A stretch of 64,000 bases of DNA from NCBI RefSeq assembly GCF_013116825.1, contig NZ_JABFNS010000026.1:1-64000 (forward strand), given 5' to 3'. The notes beneath the pieces were generated by a model, which was not told where the DNA came from, made no database searches, and saw only the letters and a list, made by a program, of their open reading frames with translations. Origin of the DNA: Myxococcus xanthus. Lineage in GTDB: Bacteria > Myxococcota > Myxococcia > Myxococcales > Myxococcaceae. Below are positions 53,310-61,801 of this stretch, one piece after another. Made by a program: the position numbers and the translations under genes. Position 1 is the first letter of the stretch; every line of letters starts with the position of its first letter.

Positions 53310-54398
53310 TCAGCCCTCCTGCTCGGCGCCCTCGAAGGTGACCTTCGCCTTGTTCATGACGTGCTCCACCGCGAGCAGGTACCAGCCCATCTCGGCGAGT
53401 TGTTTCGTCGTCTCGGGCGACTCGCGCAGGGCGGCGTGCGCATCCGCGGCGGTGAGCCCGAAGGGCTCCAACTGGTCGCGCACCAACTGCTCGAGCTTCT
53501 CCGGGGTGAGCTGAAGCTTCTGCTCCTCGGTGATGGCCTTCAGCACGATGCCGATGTGCAGCCGGCGCTCGACGTCCGCGCGCGTGGTGGGGTCCGTGAG
53601 CCAGCCCTCGAGCGCTTCCCGTTGCTCGTCGACGTCGAACTGGTGCTCGAGCATGCCCTGGCCCTCGGCCTGGACCCAGTGGCGGCGCAGCTCCTCGTCC
53701 ACCAGCGCGCGAGGCAGCTCCACCGGAGCACGCCGGATCAGCTCGTCGAGCACCATGTCCCGCGCCTGGACCCAGAGCTGTGCCGCCGCCGCGTCCTCCA
53801 ACTCGTCGCGCAGGTGGGTCATCACCTCGCCGAGCGTGCCGCCCATCCCGAGCTTCTCGAGGAACTCGGGGGCGCTCTCCGGGGGCAGCGTCACCTCGTG
53901 GGCGGCGAGGACGTCCACCAGGAAGCGCGCGGGCTTCCCCTGGAGCGCCTCCACGGGGTACGTCTCCGGCAGCTCCAGGGCAATCTGCAGGGACTCGCCC
54001 ACCTTGGCGCCCTCGGCCACGGCCTCGCTGAAGCCGGGCAGGGCCTCGATGGGGGCCAGCTCCGTCTTCATGCCGAAGCGCGCGGAGAAGGGGATGAGCT
54101 TCCCGTCGCAGTAGCCCACGATGTTGAGCCGCACCTCGTCACCCAGCTCCAGCGACTCGCCGGGTTGACGCTCGCGTGAGGTCGCCAGGGCGCGGCGCTT
54201 CTCGTGGAAGGCGCGCAGCAGGTCCTCCTCGGTCAGGTCGTCCGGGGTGGGGACCCGCACCGAGACTCCCTCCAGGGAGGGCGCCTGCACGGTGGGAAGC
54301 TCGAGGGCCTTGGCGGAGCCGAGGCTCACCACCGGGCTCATCTTCAGGAGGCGCTCGACTCCATGACCTGGTCCTTGCGTCCCTTGCTTGCGGCTCAC
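53310..54398 (-). CDS. trigger-factor-like protein lacking the ribosome-binding domain
   Basis: A 362-residue protein. An FKBP-type peptidyl-prolyl-isomerase-like segment (about 80-180; LELGDEVRLNIVGYCDGKLI, then GFSEAVAEGAKVGESL) is followed by a trigger-factor C-terminal chaperone domain (about 190-345; DELIRRAPVELPRALVDEEL is typical). The N-terminal ribosome-docking domain and its GFRxGxxP loop are absent. So it is probably a dedicated chaperone rather than the general nascent-chain factor. GTG 54398 is preferred (CCCGGGAGC six bases upstream); ATG 54341 is an alternative. It lies 125 bases downstream of an amphipathic Ala/Gly/Lys-rich protein gene and may serve that protein. Confidence 0.74.
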   Translation of the reverse strand: MSRKQGTQGPGHGVERLLKMSPVVSLGSAKALELPTVQAPSLEGVSVRVPTPDDLTEEDLLRAFHEKRRALATSRERQPGESLELGDEVRLNIVGYCDGKLIPFSARFGMKTELAPIEALPGFSEAVAEGAKVGESLQIALELPETYPVEALQGKPARFLVDVLAAHEVTLPPESAPEFLEKLGMGGTLGEVMTHLRDELEDAAAAQLWVQARDMVLDELIRRAPVELPRALVDEELRRHWVQAEGQGMLEHQFDVDEQREALEGWLTDPTTRADVERRLHIGIVLKAITEEQKLQLTPEKLEQLVRDQLEPFGLTAADAHAALRESPETTKQLAEMGWYLLAVEHVMNKAKVTFEGAEQEG

Positions 54399-54523
54399 GA
54401 ATGCTCCCGGGAGATAGGCTTGCCAGCGCCCGCGCCAATGGGGAGAAAAGCGACGGCTCGGCATGGACCAGGGCATAGTCCAGCCGAGCCGCTCTGACAA
54501 ACCCCGAAGGGTGGGGCGCTGCT

Positions 54524-55570
54524 TTAGAAGAAGGCGCCCACGATGCTGGACACCGTGGAGACCGCGGCGCCCACCTGGCTGACAATCGGGATGTTGGTGG
54601 CCGCGGCGACCGAGCCCACCGCGGTGATGACGGACGTCACCTTCTTGCCCGTGCTCGCGTTCTTGTCCATCAGCGTCGCGCCAGCGTTGGCCACGTCGAC
54701 CGCGGCGATGGCCACGTTGACGCCCGGGGCGAACCGGCCCAGCGCCTTGGCGGCGGTGCCAGCGGCGGCCTTCGCGCCCTGCTTGAGGGCCGCCTCACCG
54801 GCCTCCTTGCCCGCCGTCTTCAGCGCGGCCTTGGCGGCCTGGCGCGTGCCGCTGCCCGTCAGGCCCTGGGCCAGGGAGCTGGTCGCCTTCGCCGTCTCGG
54901 CCGCGGCGGACTTGACGGCCCGGCCCACGCCCTTCGCGGTGCCACCCTCGAAGATGCCCTTGGTGGCGGCGTCCTTGACGGCCTTGAGCACGTCGTCGCT
55001 GGCGTTGGGGAGCGACTTCTTGAAGGCGTCGACGGCCTTCTTGCCGGCCTCCAGCTTGTCCTTGAAGACGGTGCCGCCGAGCACGCCGCCCATCACCTTG
55101 CCGCCGACGATGCCGCCCGTCGCGGCGGACAGGCCCGCCTTGGTCGCGTCGAGCGTCGAGCGCGTGGCGGTGACGATGTCGTCCTTGCTACCGGTGCGGA
55201 TGGCCTGGCGGATGTCCTTGACGGCCGTGGCGCCCGACATCACCGCGCCAGGGATGCCCGCGTAGCGCGCGGCGGCCTTCAAGCCGGCGCCCAACTTGGT
55301 CAGGCCCTTGAACTCGCCCGCGGCGTAGGTGGGGTTGCTGACGAACGCCCGGTTTGCGCCGGTCAGCAGTCCCTCGGCGCCGTTCTTGATGTTCTTGATC
55401 TGCTGGAAGGCGTCCTTGCCGTACCCGAAGGCCTTCGCGCTCTGGGTGGCAACCGCCGTGGCGCCCTTGATGAGCCCCTTGTTGTCCTCGACGGTCTTCT
55501 GGACGTCCTTGGCTACCTTCTGGACGTTGGCGCGGGCAGAGTTGAAGGTCTTGCGGATATCGAAACCCAT
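54524..55570 (-). CDS. amphipathic Ala/Gly/Lys-rich protein of unknown function
   Basis: A 348-residue protein without a signal peptide. It is made of basic helices rich in Ala, Lys and Gly, with several long hydrophobic stretches (for example GIVGGKVMGGVLGGTVF, and a C-terminal NIPIVSQVGAAVSTVSSIVG ending in FF). The pattern recalls pore-forming or membrane-inserting toxins, or structural amphipathic proteins; no family is recognised. ATG 55570 has GAGAGG seven bases upstream. The gene is followed by a trigger-factor-like chaperone gene on the same strand, consistent with an aggregation-prone client and its chaperone. Upstream DNA (55571-55720) is AT-richer, a likely promoter region. Confidence 0.62.
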   Translation of the reverse strand: MGFDIRKTFNSARANVQKVAKDVQKTVEDNKGLIKGATAVATQSAKAFGYGKDAFQQIKNIKNGAEGLLTGANRAFVSNPTYAAGEFKGLTKLGAGLKAAARYAGIPGAVMSGATAVKDIRQAIRTGSKDDIVTATRSTLDATKAGLSAATGGIVGGKVMGGVLGGTVFKDKLEAGKKAVDAFKKSLPNASDDVLKAVKDAATKGIFEGGTAKGVGRAVKSAAAETAKATSSLAQGLTGSGTRQAAKAALKTAGKEAGEAALKQGAKAAAGTAAKALGRFAPGVNVAIAAVDVANAGATLMDKNASTGKKVTSVITAVGSVAAATNIPIVSQVGAAVSTVSSIVGAFF

Positions 55571-55791
55571 GGTGGGCCTCTCGAAATTGAAATGGACGAA
55601 ATCGTAGGGATTATCGCGATCACCCCGCCGGAGTTGCGTGGGGATCGACAATCCCACGATGCCTCAGGGCCAGGGCCCATGGCGGCGTTCAGAATCCCCG
55701 ATACCTCCCAGTAAAAAAGGGGGTAGGTGTACTCCCGGTCGTCGAGGTTTGATGCGGTGCGTTGCGATTGGGGGAGGCGGTCTCCTGCCTG

Positions 55792-56160
55792 TCAGCAGAA
55801 GCCGCCGGTCTGTGGCTGCCGAAATGTAGGGTTCGGCACCACATGTGCGTTGGCGAACGCGTCATCAGGGGGCCGCAGCGGCGTTCGGCTCAGGCTTGCC
55901 CATGCGCCCGATTGGCTCCTGAGCGATATCCCTTCCGCGGTTCCGCCACTGAAGCGCCCCATCATCGGTGTGTCGATGAGGCTGGGGCAGAGGACGTGTT
56001 GAGGATTGTGCCGCCGCCCTGCCGGAGCATCAGGCTTCATGCACAGGAAGACACTGCGAAGGTTGACGTGAAGGATTCGGTCCCTCTCGTCTTCGGTGAG
56101 GTCGGCTGCCTTGGCGAGTGCCTGCTCCGCGCCGGCATTGTTGAACGCGGCGTCGTGGTG
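55792..56160 (-). pseudogene. broken short-chain dehydrogenase/reductase
   Basis: Minus-strand fragments in changing frames match successive SDR motifs. They are AAFNNAGAEQALAKAADLTE with HVNLRSVFLCM, then LMLRQGGGTILNTSS, CPSLIDTPMMGRFSGGTAEG, AQEPIGRMGKPE and finally AHVVPNP near the end. The catalytic YxxxK region and the N-terminal cofactor loop are missing. At least three frameshifts and one internal deletion are needed to rebuild a gene, so this is a true pseudogene rather than a sequencing artefact. Confidence 0.72.
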
Positions 56161-56321
56161 GAACGCTCAAGAGCACCCCATGACGATGCGCCCCGCCGTG
56201 AGGCGCGAAGCTGGGCGATAGCGCGAACTATCCGTGCCGTTGAGCCAATCACCTGGATTGTTCGGCCATCTCTGTCAGTAAAGTGAAGAGGGTTGTTTGC
56301 TGCGCCGGTGTACGCGGGCAT
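56161..56321 (-). pseudogene. Rhs-repeat C-terminal tip
   Basis: A minus-strand frame contains GAANNPLHFTDRDGRTIQVI, the end of an Rhs core (usual form YANNNPLxFTDPDG), plus about 30 residues of a variable tip (VRAIAQLRASRRGASSWGAL). It then runs into the SDR remnant. No Rhs core lies upstream within the window, so this is an orphan or displaced tip fragment. Confidence 0.62.
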
Positions 56322-56380
56322 GAAATGTCAAAGTCATGCCATTGCCCTTATGTGTTTCGGGGCTGGAGGAGTGGGGCTGA

Positions 56381-57829
56381 TCAGAAGATACCTTGTCCCG
56401 GCGTGAGGATGTGGTCCGGGTCGTAGCGCCGCTTCGCGTGCTCGAAGCGCTCCCAGGCGGGGTGGAAGTGGCGGCGCCAGTCGGCGGGGCTCAAGGGCAC
56501 GGCATCCACGGGATAGATCTTCCCGCCGATGGCCGTGAGCCGGTCGAAGATGGCGCGGTTCTTCCGCAGGAGGGATGCGACGTTCTCCGGCGTCGGTGGA
56601 ATGGCGGTGCGCAGCAGTGAGAAGAGGAAGACGTGTCTGTCGTTGGGGGTGCGCAGGAAGGGCGTGGTCAGCTCCGAGGAGCGGATGGGGTAGAGGAGGA
56701 TGGGCCCCTGCCCCATGTCGGCCTCGGTGGTCTGCGAGAGGACCTCCTGGACGAAGGACTCGGCGGACCGGGCGGGGACGAACATGTCCAGCCACGGATG
56801 GGGGAAGCCCCAGACGCCGAGTTGCTTGAGCAGTTCGACCAGCGGCGCGAGCCGGTTGGCGAAGTCGAAGTAGCTGCCGTCGCTCACCTGGAGCGTTCCT
56901 GGCTGGAAGCCCAGGCCCGCGAGCAGTCTCGCATCGTTCGGCTCCGAGCCCGGCGTGAAGTACTTCACCACCTCGAGCTGATATGCCCAGCCCCCGTTGG
57001 AGGCGACGGCGGAGCCTTCGACGTAGTCGAAGCGACCGTCCTCGATGAGCCGCCGCTGGTCCTCCATCATGCGGTGGAGGTCGTTGTACCGCGCGATGTA
57101 CGTCCGAGCGCGGGGCGGCACTTCGACGAGCCGCACCCTCGCTCGCACGATGATGCCGAACTGGCCCAGGCCCGAGCGCACGGCGTCGAACAGGGGTCGC
57201 TCACGCCAGCGCGAGCACCGCACGAGCTCACCCCGACCCGTGACGACGTCCATTTCCAGGACGTTGTCCACCTGGAGGCCCCAGCGAAACGCCTGCCCGC
57301 CGATGCCCCCCGCGGACAGGGTCCCACCGACGCTCAGCTCGATGTAGTCGGTCAGCACTGGCGGGCTCTTGCCGTGGGGAAGCGAGGCCTGGAGCAGCTC
57401 GTGCCACCGGACGCCCGCATCCACCCAGGCGCTGTCCTCGCCAAGCTCGTGGATGGTCGACAGCGTGGACATGTCGATGACGATGCCCGCCGCCACCTGG
57501 GACTGGCCGAAGGTGCTGTGGCTCTCACCGAGGCCCCGAGCGGCGGCGATCTCCAGGCCCTGGCGCCGCGCGAAACGGACCATGGCCACGATGTCCTTCA
57601 CCGAGCCGGGAACGAGCACCGCCCACGGCGTGCGGTGGAGGATGTGACCGAAGTCCTCCGCGGCCGCGGTCCGCGACGCTGTGTCCATCCGCAACTCGCC
57701 ATCGAGTGGTGGCAGGGGGACCGCGCCAGCCTCCAGCGTGGAGGCCCAGCTCCGGCTCATGGGATTGAATGCGACTGCCACCAACGCACCTTGGAGCAAC
57801 GTCCTCCGGGAGACGGTTCGACTCGACAT
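56381..57829 (-). CDS. exported cytokinin-dehydrogenase-like FAD oxidoreductase
   Basis: A 482-residue flavoprotein. The N-terminus (SRRTLLQGALVAVAF) looks like a Tat signal. The FAD_binding_4 domain has GLGESHS, whose His104 corresponds to the covalent FAD-linking histidine of cytokinin oxidases. Asp161 in LTDYIELSVGGTLSAGG corresponds to their catalytic aspartate. C-terminal substrate-domain motifs also fit: HPWLDMFVP, GPILLYPIR and the end TPGQGIF. Isopentenyl-type cytokinins would be the textbook substrates, but bacterial homologues may oxidise other amines or alcohols. It is monocistronic, between pseudogenes and an IS66 stub. Confidence 0.84.
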   Translation of the reverse strand: MSSRTVSRRTLLQGALVAVAFNPMSRSWASTLEAGAVPLPPLDGELRMDTASRTAAAEDFGHILHRTPWAVLVPGSVKDIVAMVRFARRQGLEIAAARGLGESHSTFGQSQVAAGIVIDMSTLSTIHELGEDSAWVDAGVRWHELLQASLPHGKSPPVLTDYIELSVGGTLSAGGIGGQAFRWGLQVDNVLEMDVVTGRGELVRCSRWRERPLFDAVRSGLGQFGIIVRARVRLVEVPPRARTYIARYNDLHRMMEDQRRLIEDGRFDYVEGSAVASNGGWAYQLEVVKYFTPGSEPNDARLLAGLGFQPGTLQVSDGSYFDFANRLAPLVELLKQLGVWGFPHPWLDMFVPARSAESFVQEVLSQTTEADMGQGPILLYPIRSSELTTPFLRTPNDRHVFLFSLLRTAIPPTPENVASLLRKNRAIFDRLTAIGGKIYPVDAVPLSPADWRRHFHPAWERFEHAKRRYDPDHILTPGQGIF

Positions 57830-57960
57830 TCACTCCTCCTTCTGCGTCGGAGATTTCTATCCCGAGGCCGCCTCTCCCAACAATTGCCCTCTCCCCTCGG
57901 GCTCCATCGCATGGTGTGCAACGCGTCAGTCCCGAGCATGGGACGAACGGGTGCCGCCCT

Positions 57961-57996
57961 GCGCCGCGCTTCCGGGGCGGTTCCCCGGCGGCGCGC
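57961..57996. terminator. GC-rich hairpin downstream of the IS66 stub
   Basis: CCGGGG and CCCCGG pair around CGGTT, extended by GCGCCGC and GCGGCGC outside. It lies between the FAD oxidoreductase start and the IS66 remnant and could stop minus-strand transcription from the remnant. The rest of 57830-58046 shows nothing else. Confidence 0.32.
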
Positions 57997-58046
57997 TAAT
58001 GGCGGTGGGCGGCAGCCTCTGACACTGGGGGGAGCTGTTCACCGGC

Positions 58047-58305
58047 TCATGCAGTGTTCTCGAGCTGAATCGCTTCGGGAGTCGGCAGCGGCGAGGGCGT
58101 AGGAAGACGCCGCCGATGCGCATGCAGGATGTCCGTCAGGCAATTCAGGGCACCGCGCCGTTGCAGCTTGAGGGGGGGCGGCCGTGAGGATTCGCTCCAC
58201 GAAGCGGCTGCCCTGGGGGCCTTGCGTGCCAAAGGACGTCTTCCGGTGCATGACGGCGCGGTGCAGACACCTCTCGCCGAAGTTGTTCGTTGGCCCCAGG
58301 CCCGG
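58047..58305 (-). mobile_element. IS66-family transposase C-terminal remnant
   Basis: A minus-strand frame carries GPTNNFGERCLHRAVMHRKT followed by SFGTQGPQGSRFVERILT, the well-known IS66 transposase end (TNNAAERxLRxxVxxRKxSFGTQ). After a seven-base G/C run at about 58168-58174 the reading continues one frame over as LQRRGALNCLTDILHAHRRR to a stop at 58047. Only the last 85 residues of a roughly 500-residue transposase remain, and no IS ends were found. Confidence 0.75.
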
Positions 58306-58427
58306 CACACCCGCCCAGGCGACAACTTCCCTGACACAGGGCGTGGCTCTCCCGAGTGCGTCCATTGTCCACGTCGAGCCCGTGGACTGGAACGCCGCTT
58401 TTCAGACCAGGGAACGACGCGCCGTTT

Positions 58428-58814
58428 CTAGCGCTGTTGCTGTCGAGGCGAGGCCGGTTGGCCCTGCTGCGGGGCGCCGCTTCCGCTCATGCAGCGCTGC
58501 ATCCCTTCCGCCATGCGCTGGACGTCCTCGACCTGATTGGGGTTCTTTGCGGTGAGCCGCAGAATGGCTCCTGTCTGCGTCTGCTCTATCTGCACATCCG
58601 CCATTCCGTGCATCGGGCAACCCATTCCCGCGCCGCCCATTCCCTGGCCCATCTTGCCGCTGCCCATCATCCCACATGGGCAGCCCGGCTGTTGCCGTGT
58701 CTGGCTATCCGCCTGGCGTCCCGCGGACGGTGGCTGGGAAGCCCCCTGGGCTCCAGCAAGTGGGCCGACAAGAAGCCCCGCGGTGACGAGCAGTCCATAT
58801 CCAAGCTTCCTCAT
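58428..58814 (-). CDS. Met/Cys-rich exported protein, possible copper binder
   Basis: A 128-residue protein with a signal peptide (about 1-24, ending AGAQG). A Gly/Met/Cys-rich centre (CPCGMMGSGKMGQGM at 45-59, CPMHGM at 66-71) resembles methionine-type copper sites. A helical segment with conserved-looking NQVEDVQRMAEGMQRCM comes near the end, and a Gln/Pro tail closes it. Soft-metal binding in the periplasm is likely from composition but not from any family match. GGGAGGAATCAAC precedes ATG 58814; the longer frame upstream is not gene-like. Confidence 0.72.
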   Translation of the reverse strand: MRKLGYGLLVTAGLLVGPLAGAQGASQPPSAGRQADSQTRQQPGCPCGMMGSGKMGQGMGGAGMGCPMHGMADVQIEQTQTGAILRLTAKNPNQVEDVQRMAEGMQRCMSGSGAPQQGQPASPRQQQR

Positions 58815-59372
58815 GTTGATTCCTCCCGGAGATTGGCATTGTCCATCGACAAGAAGACTCATGCCGGGGGAGGGAAACGGCCTGCCGCCCCTCCCGCCAT
58901 GAAGTGAAGGCTGCCGGGGCATGGCTGCTCGCTTTCTCTCCGCGACACGCTCGCGGAGTTGTGCGCGGCCCGCGCGCGATTGAAGACGTGAGCGAAGGCG
59001 CTTCTGGGGCCGCTTGTCGTCGCCCATCGAGACGCTACACCCTTGCCGGACGCGGCTTGAGTACAACTGGGGTGCAGCTTGCACGGCCCGCAGGCTTCCG
59101 GGCCTACGTGCAAGACGGCTCCGGCACGCCGCGTCAGTGAGCGACAAGCCTCCCGCCGACTGCTGGCCTGCCCCTTCTTCAACTCGCCGCGCCCCCTGAA
59201 CGACGACCTCGCGAGAGACGGTGCCTCACGCTGAGAGAGCAGTCGCCGGAGCGGATGGGCCTCGTCTTCCGCGCACACGGAGCCGAACGGGAGGTGCCCC
59301 TGCGCTCTCTTCTTGCTCACCCTGCCTGCGCCTGTCTGCTCTCCAGCCTTTTCGAGAATCACGAACCTCGCT
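58815..59372. other. 558-base gap with no supported gene
   Basis: Frames on both strands are open because of high G/C but have Arg/Ser/Pro-rich translations, no starts with ribosome binding sites and no family motifs. The segment lies between two minus-strand genes and should include the promoter of the Met/Cys-rich protein at its left end. Confidence 0.4.
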
Positions 59373-60725
59373 TTAGGGTTGAGGCGCCGGTGAGCGAGCC
59401 TCGGGAGCCTGGAGAACCAGGTCTCCTGGTCGGAGCCCCTTGTTGGCGCGCCAGCCGGGGGCCAGCTCCAACACCCAGCCCTCGCCTTCCCAGCGTGCAT
59501 CTCGGGGGCCCGACGGCGGGGCGTTCACCGTGGCCGTCTTCCAGTCCGAGGAGAGGAGCACGTCGGAGGTCGCGGTGAGCGAGCCCCACGCATCGACGAT
59601 GCGGGCGCCGGGATACACCGTGCCGTGCTCGGCGAGCGGGATGAGCTCACCGGGGTTGAATTGGATACGCATGCGCACCAGGGGGAGGTGCAGCACGGGG
59701 CCCTCCACCAACTTCTTGCGCAGCGCCTCGGCCCGGGCCTGGGCGAGGCGGGCCCGCTCGCGTTCGGTCTCTCGCAGAGCGGCGCCTCCGTAGCGCGCTT
59801 CGCGCTCGGGTGAGGGCTCGGGCGTGCCCAGCCGCAGTGCGTCCTGGAGCAGCGTTCCCAGGTCCGCCCCGGCGAGCGCTCGCGCTCGCCACCCCTGGGC
59901 GCGGGGGCCCGCCTCGTCCAGCAGGAGGCCATAGGCGGGGCCTGATGCATATGCGAAGGAGCGCACGAAGGAGCTTCGCTTGACAGCATCGTCGAGGTTC
60001 TCCAGCGCCAGGGCCCGCCTGCCACGTGCGTCGGCCACCGCCAGCGCCACACCCGTGTATTCGGCGAGGCCTTCGTGCTCCTCGAGGAGCCCTTCCGCGA
60101 CCGCCGCTTCAGGGAAGCGCGTTCGGCGTTCGCGACGGAACACGAGTGCGTCCTCTACGGCGCGGGTGCGGACCGAGGGGGTCGTCGTGCGCAGGGCGGC
60201 CGCGAGGGCACGCCACTCGAGTTGCAGCAGCGTGCGGCCCTCGATGCCATCAAGGTGGGCATTGTCCTTCTCCCGCCCTGGGTGGCCCAGGGTGGTGCGG
60301 AGCCGATGAAAGGCCTCGTGGGCAAGCAGGGAACGGCGACGCGCGGGGGCATCGGGCAACGGACCTTGAAGCTGGACCCAGGTGGTTCCCGCCCAAGTCA
60401 GCGCCGTGTTGGCGATGGTGAGTTCCGAGGGGAACACTCCCACCCAGGGCCCTGTTCCCGATCCGCTCGGCCAGGTGCTCGCGACGAAGACGCGCGTGGT
60501 GGGATGGACGACGAGGAGAGGGGCACACAGCGACTGTCCCCACAGTCGCCGTCCCGCGGCATCACACGTTCGTTGGAATTCCGCGAACGTCGAGGTGAGT
60601 GCCCCTACCTCCAGAACGTCGGGCACTGACTTCACCTCGGGTTCGGCCACGGCCGAACCGAAGCTTGAGATGCCAATCGCCGCCACAGCCACCTGCGCGA
60701 GTCTCACCCGTCGAAGGATTCTCAT
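59373..60725 (-). CDS. exported gluzincin-like putative metallopeptidase
   Basis: A 450-residue protein with a signal peptide (about 1-27, ending SAVAE). It has HEAFH at 136-140 and EEHEGLAEY at 215-223. The HEXXH plus downstream E-G-x-A-E combination is the zinc-site layout of gluzincin peptidases, though the 75-residue spacing between the two motifs is long. The C-terminal third is a beta domain (about 345-440). Start ATG 60725 gives a good signal peptide. No closer family is recognised. Substrate unknown; location periplasmic or secreted. Confidence 0.72.
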   Translation of the reverse strand: MRILRRVRLAQVAVAAIGISSFGSAVAEPEVKSVPDVLEVGALTSTFAEFQRTCDAAGRRLWGQSLCAPLLVVHPTTRVFVASTWPSGSGTGPWVGVFPSELTIANTALTWAGTTWVQLQGPLPDAPARRRSLLAHEAFHRLRTTLGHPGREKDNAHLDGIEGRTLLQLEWRALAAALRTTTPSVRTRAVEDALVFRRERRTRFPEAAVAEGLLEEHEGLAEYTGVALAVADARGRRALALENLDDAVKRSSFVRSFAYASGPAYGLLLDEAGPRAQGWRARALAGADLGTLLQDALRLGTPEPSPEREARYGGAALRETERERARLAQARAEALRKKLVEGPVLHLPLVRMRIQFNPGELIPLAEHGTVYPGARIVDAWGSLTATSDVLLSSDWKTATVNAPPSGPRDARWEGEGWVLELAPGWRANKGLRPGDLVLQAPEARSPAPQP

Positions 60726-60845
60726 CGAGCCATTGTACCGCGCCGGATTGTTGAGACATGAGGTTGGTGGTAGTCAGGCCGCCTGCTTCGACTGCATCAG
60801 CTCCCGCCGGGCCTGAGACCGAATATCGGGTAGGCACAGGTCGGT

Positions 60846-61541
60846 TCACGCAACGTCCAGCCAGAGCGCGGCACCTGCACGGTCTGACGAGACGCTTACC
60901 GCGCCCGGGCCAACCTCCAGGCCTTCCCCGATTGCGAGTTCGAGGGTGGGCTCACTTCCAACCGCCGCGATCCGCAGTCGTGACGTCATCGCGAGCAGAT
61001 AGCCTTGGCGCGCCCGGTCGACGATAAGAGTCTCCTCGCTCCCCGGAACGAGATCCACCCACCACAATCGCGCGTCGGCTCGGAGTGGCATCTCGGGATC
61101 GCCCGCCAGCAACTGGCGACCTTGGCCCGTGAGCTCGCGAGTGAAGTACGCGGGCGCCCCGCCGAACGTGTTCGGCTGAAACCAGATCTGCAGCATTCGC
61201 GTCGGCTGGTCGGTGTCGTTGCCTTCGGCGTGGACGATTCCGCTGCGTGCAGAGATCAACTGCGCGGACCTTGGTCCGAGGGTCACGCCGTGCGCCTGGT
61301 CACCATGATGCGACAATGAGCCGTCGACTACGACGCTGAGAATATCCATCTCGCGATGTGGGTGGATTGGGAATCGCGAGTGCGGCGCGAACGTCGCATC
61401 AGCGAGCACGAGAACGGGGCCCATGCGTCGCCCTTCTCCTGCCCTTGGGCCCACCGTCGCGACGAAGTGATCTCGAAGCGAGAGCCACTGCAGCGTGGTG
61501 GTGGGAAGAGATTCGATGGTGCGATGAACGAGGTGGGGCAT
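60846..61541 (-). CDS. pirin family protein
   Basis: A 231-residue bicupin. The pirin N-terminal cupin has the metal ligands in FPIHPHREMDILSVV and HGDQ, and the later His-Glu in SGIVHAEGND; the second cupin lacks metal residues, as usual. Bacterial pirins of this type include quercetin dioxygenases and redox-linked regulators. ATG 61541 has AGGAGACAATCG directly upstream. A GTG at 61622 would add a lipoprotein-like leader (SKRAVLLGGGALALSGCF), which I regard as less likely. It is divergent from a LysR gene that probably regulates it. Confidence 0.85.
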   Translation of the reverse strand: MPHLVHRTIESLPTTTLQWLSLRDHFVATVGPRAGEGRRMGPVLVLADATFAPHSRFPIHPHREMDILSVVVDGSLSHHGDQAHGVTLGPRSAQLISARSGIVHAEGNDTDQPTRMLQIWFQPNTFGGAPAYFTRELTGQGRQLLAGDPEMPLRADARLWWVDLVPGSEETLIVDRARQGYLLAMTSRLRIAAVGSEPTLELAIGEGLEVGPGAVSVSSDRAGAALWLDVA

Positions 61542-61782
61542 CGATTGTCTCCTAGGCCGAAAGCAACCGGACAGCGCGAGGGCGCCGCCCCCGAGCAGGA
61601 CGGCGCGCTTGGACAACGTCACGTTTTGATGCCGAAGGGGGTGTCGCTCACGTAGCACCATCCCTCGTCTGCCCCGCGCCGCATGACGTCCGACTTCATC
61701 GTAGTTCTCCCGGGTCCGTCGTCGAATGACGGTACCCACGATGAATAGTTGTTGTCGGCGCGATTGATGACTCCGCATCTTT

Positions 61783-61797
61783 GCACATATCGTGTGC
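61783..61797. promoter_or_regulatory. inverted repeat upstream of lysR
   Basis: GCACA-TATCG-TGTGC, a perfect 5-bp inverted repeat with 5-base spacer, ends five bases before the lysR start in the region shared with the pirin gene. The size and placement suit a LysR autoregulatory half-site. Confidence 0.35.
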
Positions 61798-61801
61798 GTT
61801 C

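Noticed and set aside
61542..61622. Lipoprotein-like leader in frame upstream of the pirin start
   Set aside because: Pirins of this class are cytoplasmic, and a strong AGGAG lies just before the internal ATG 61541; the leader has no ribosome binding site of its own.
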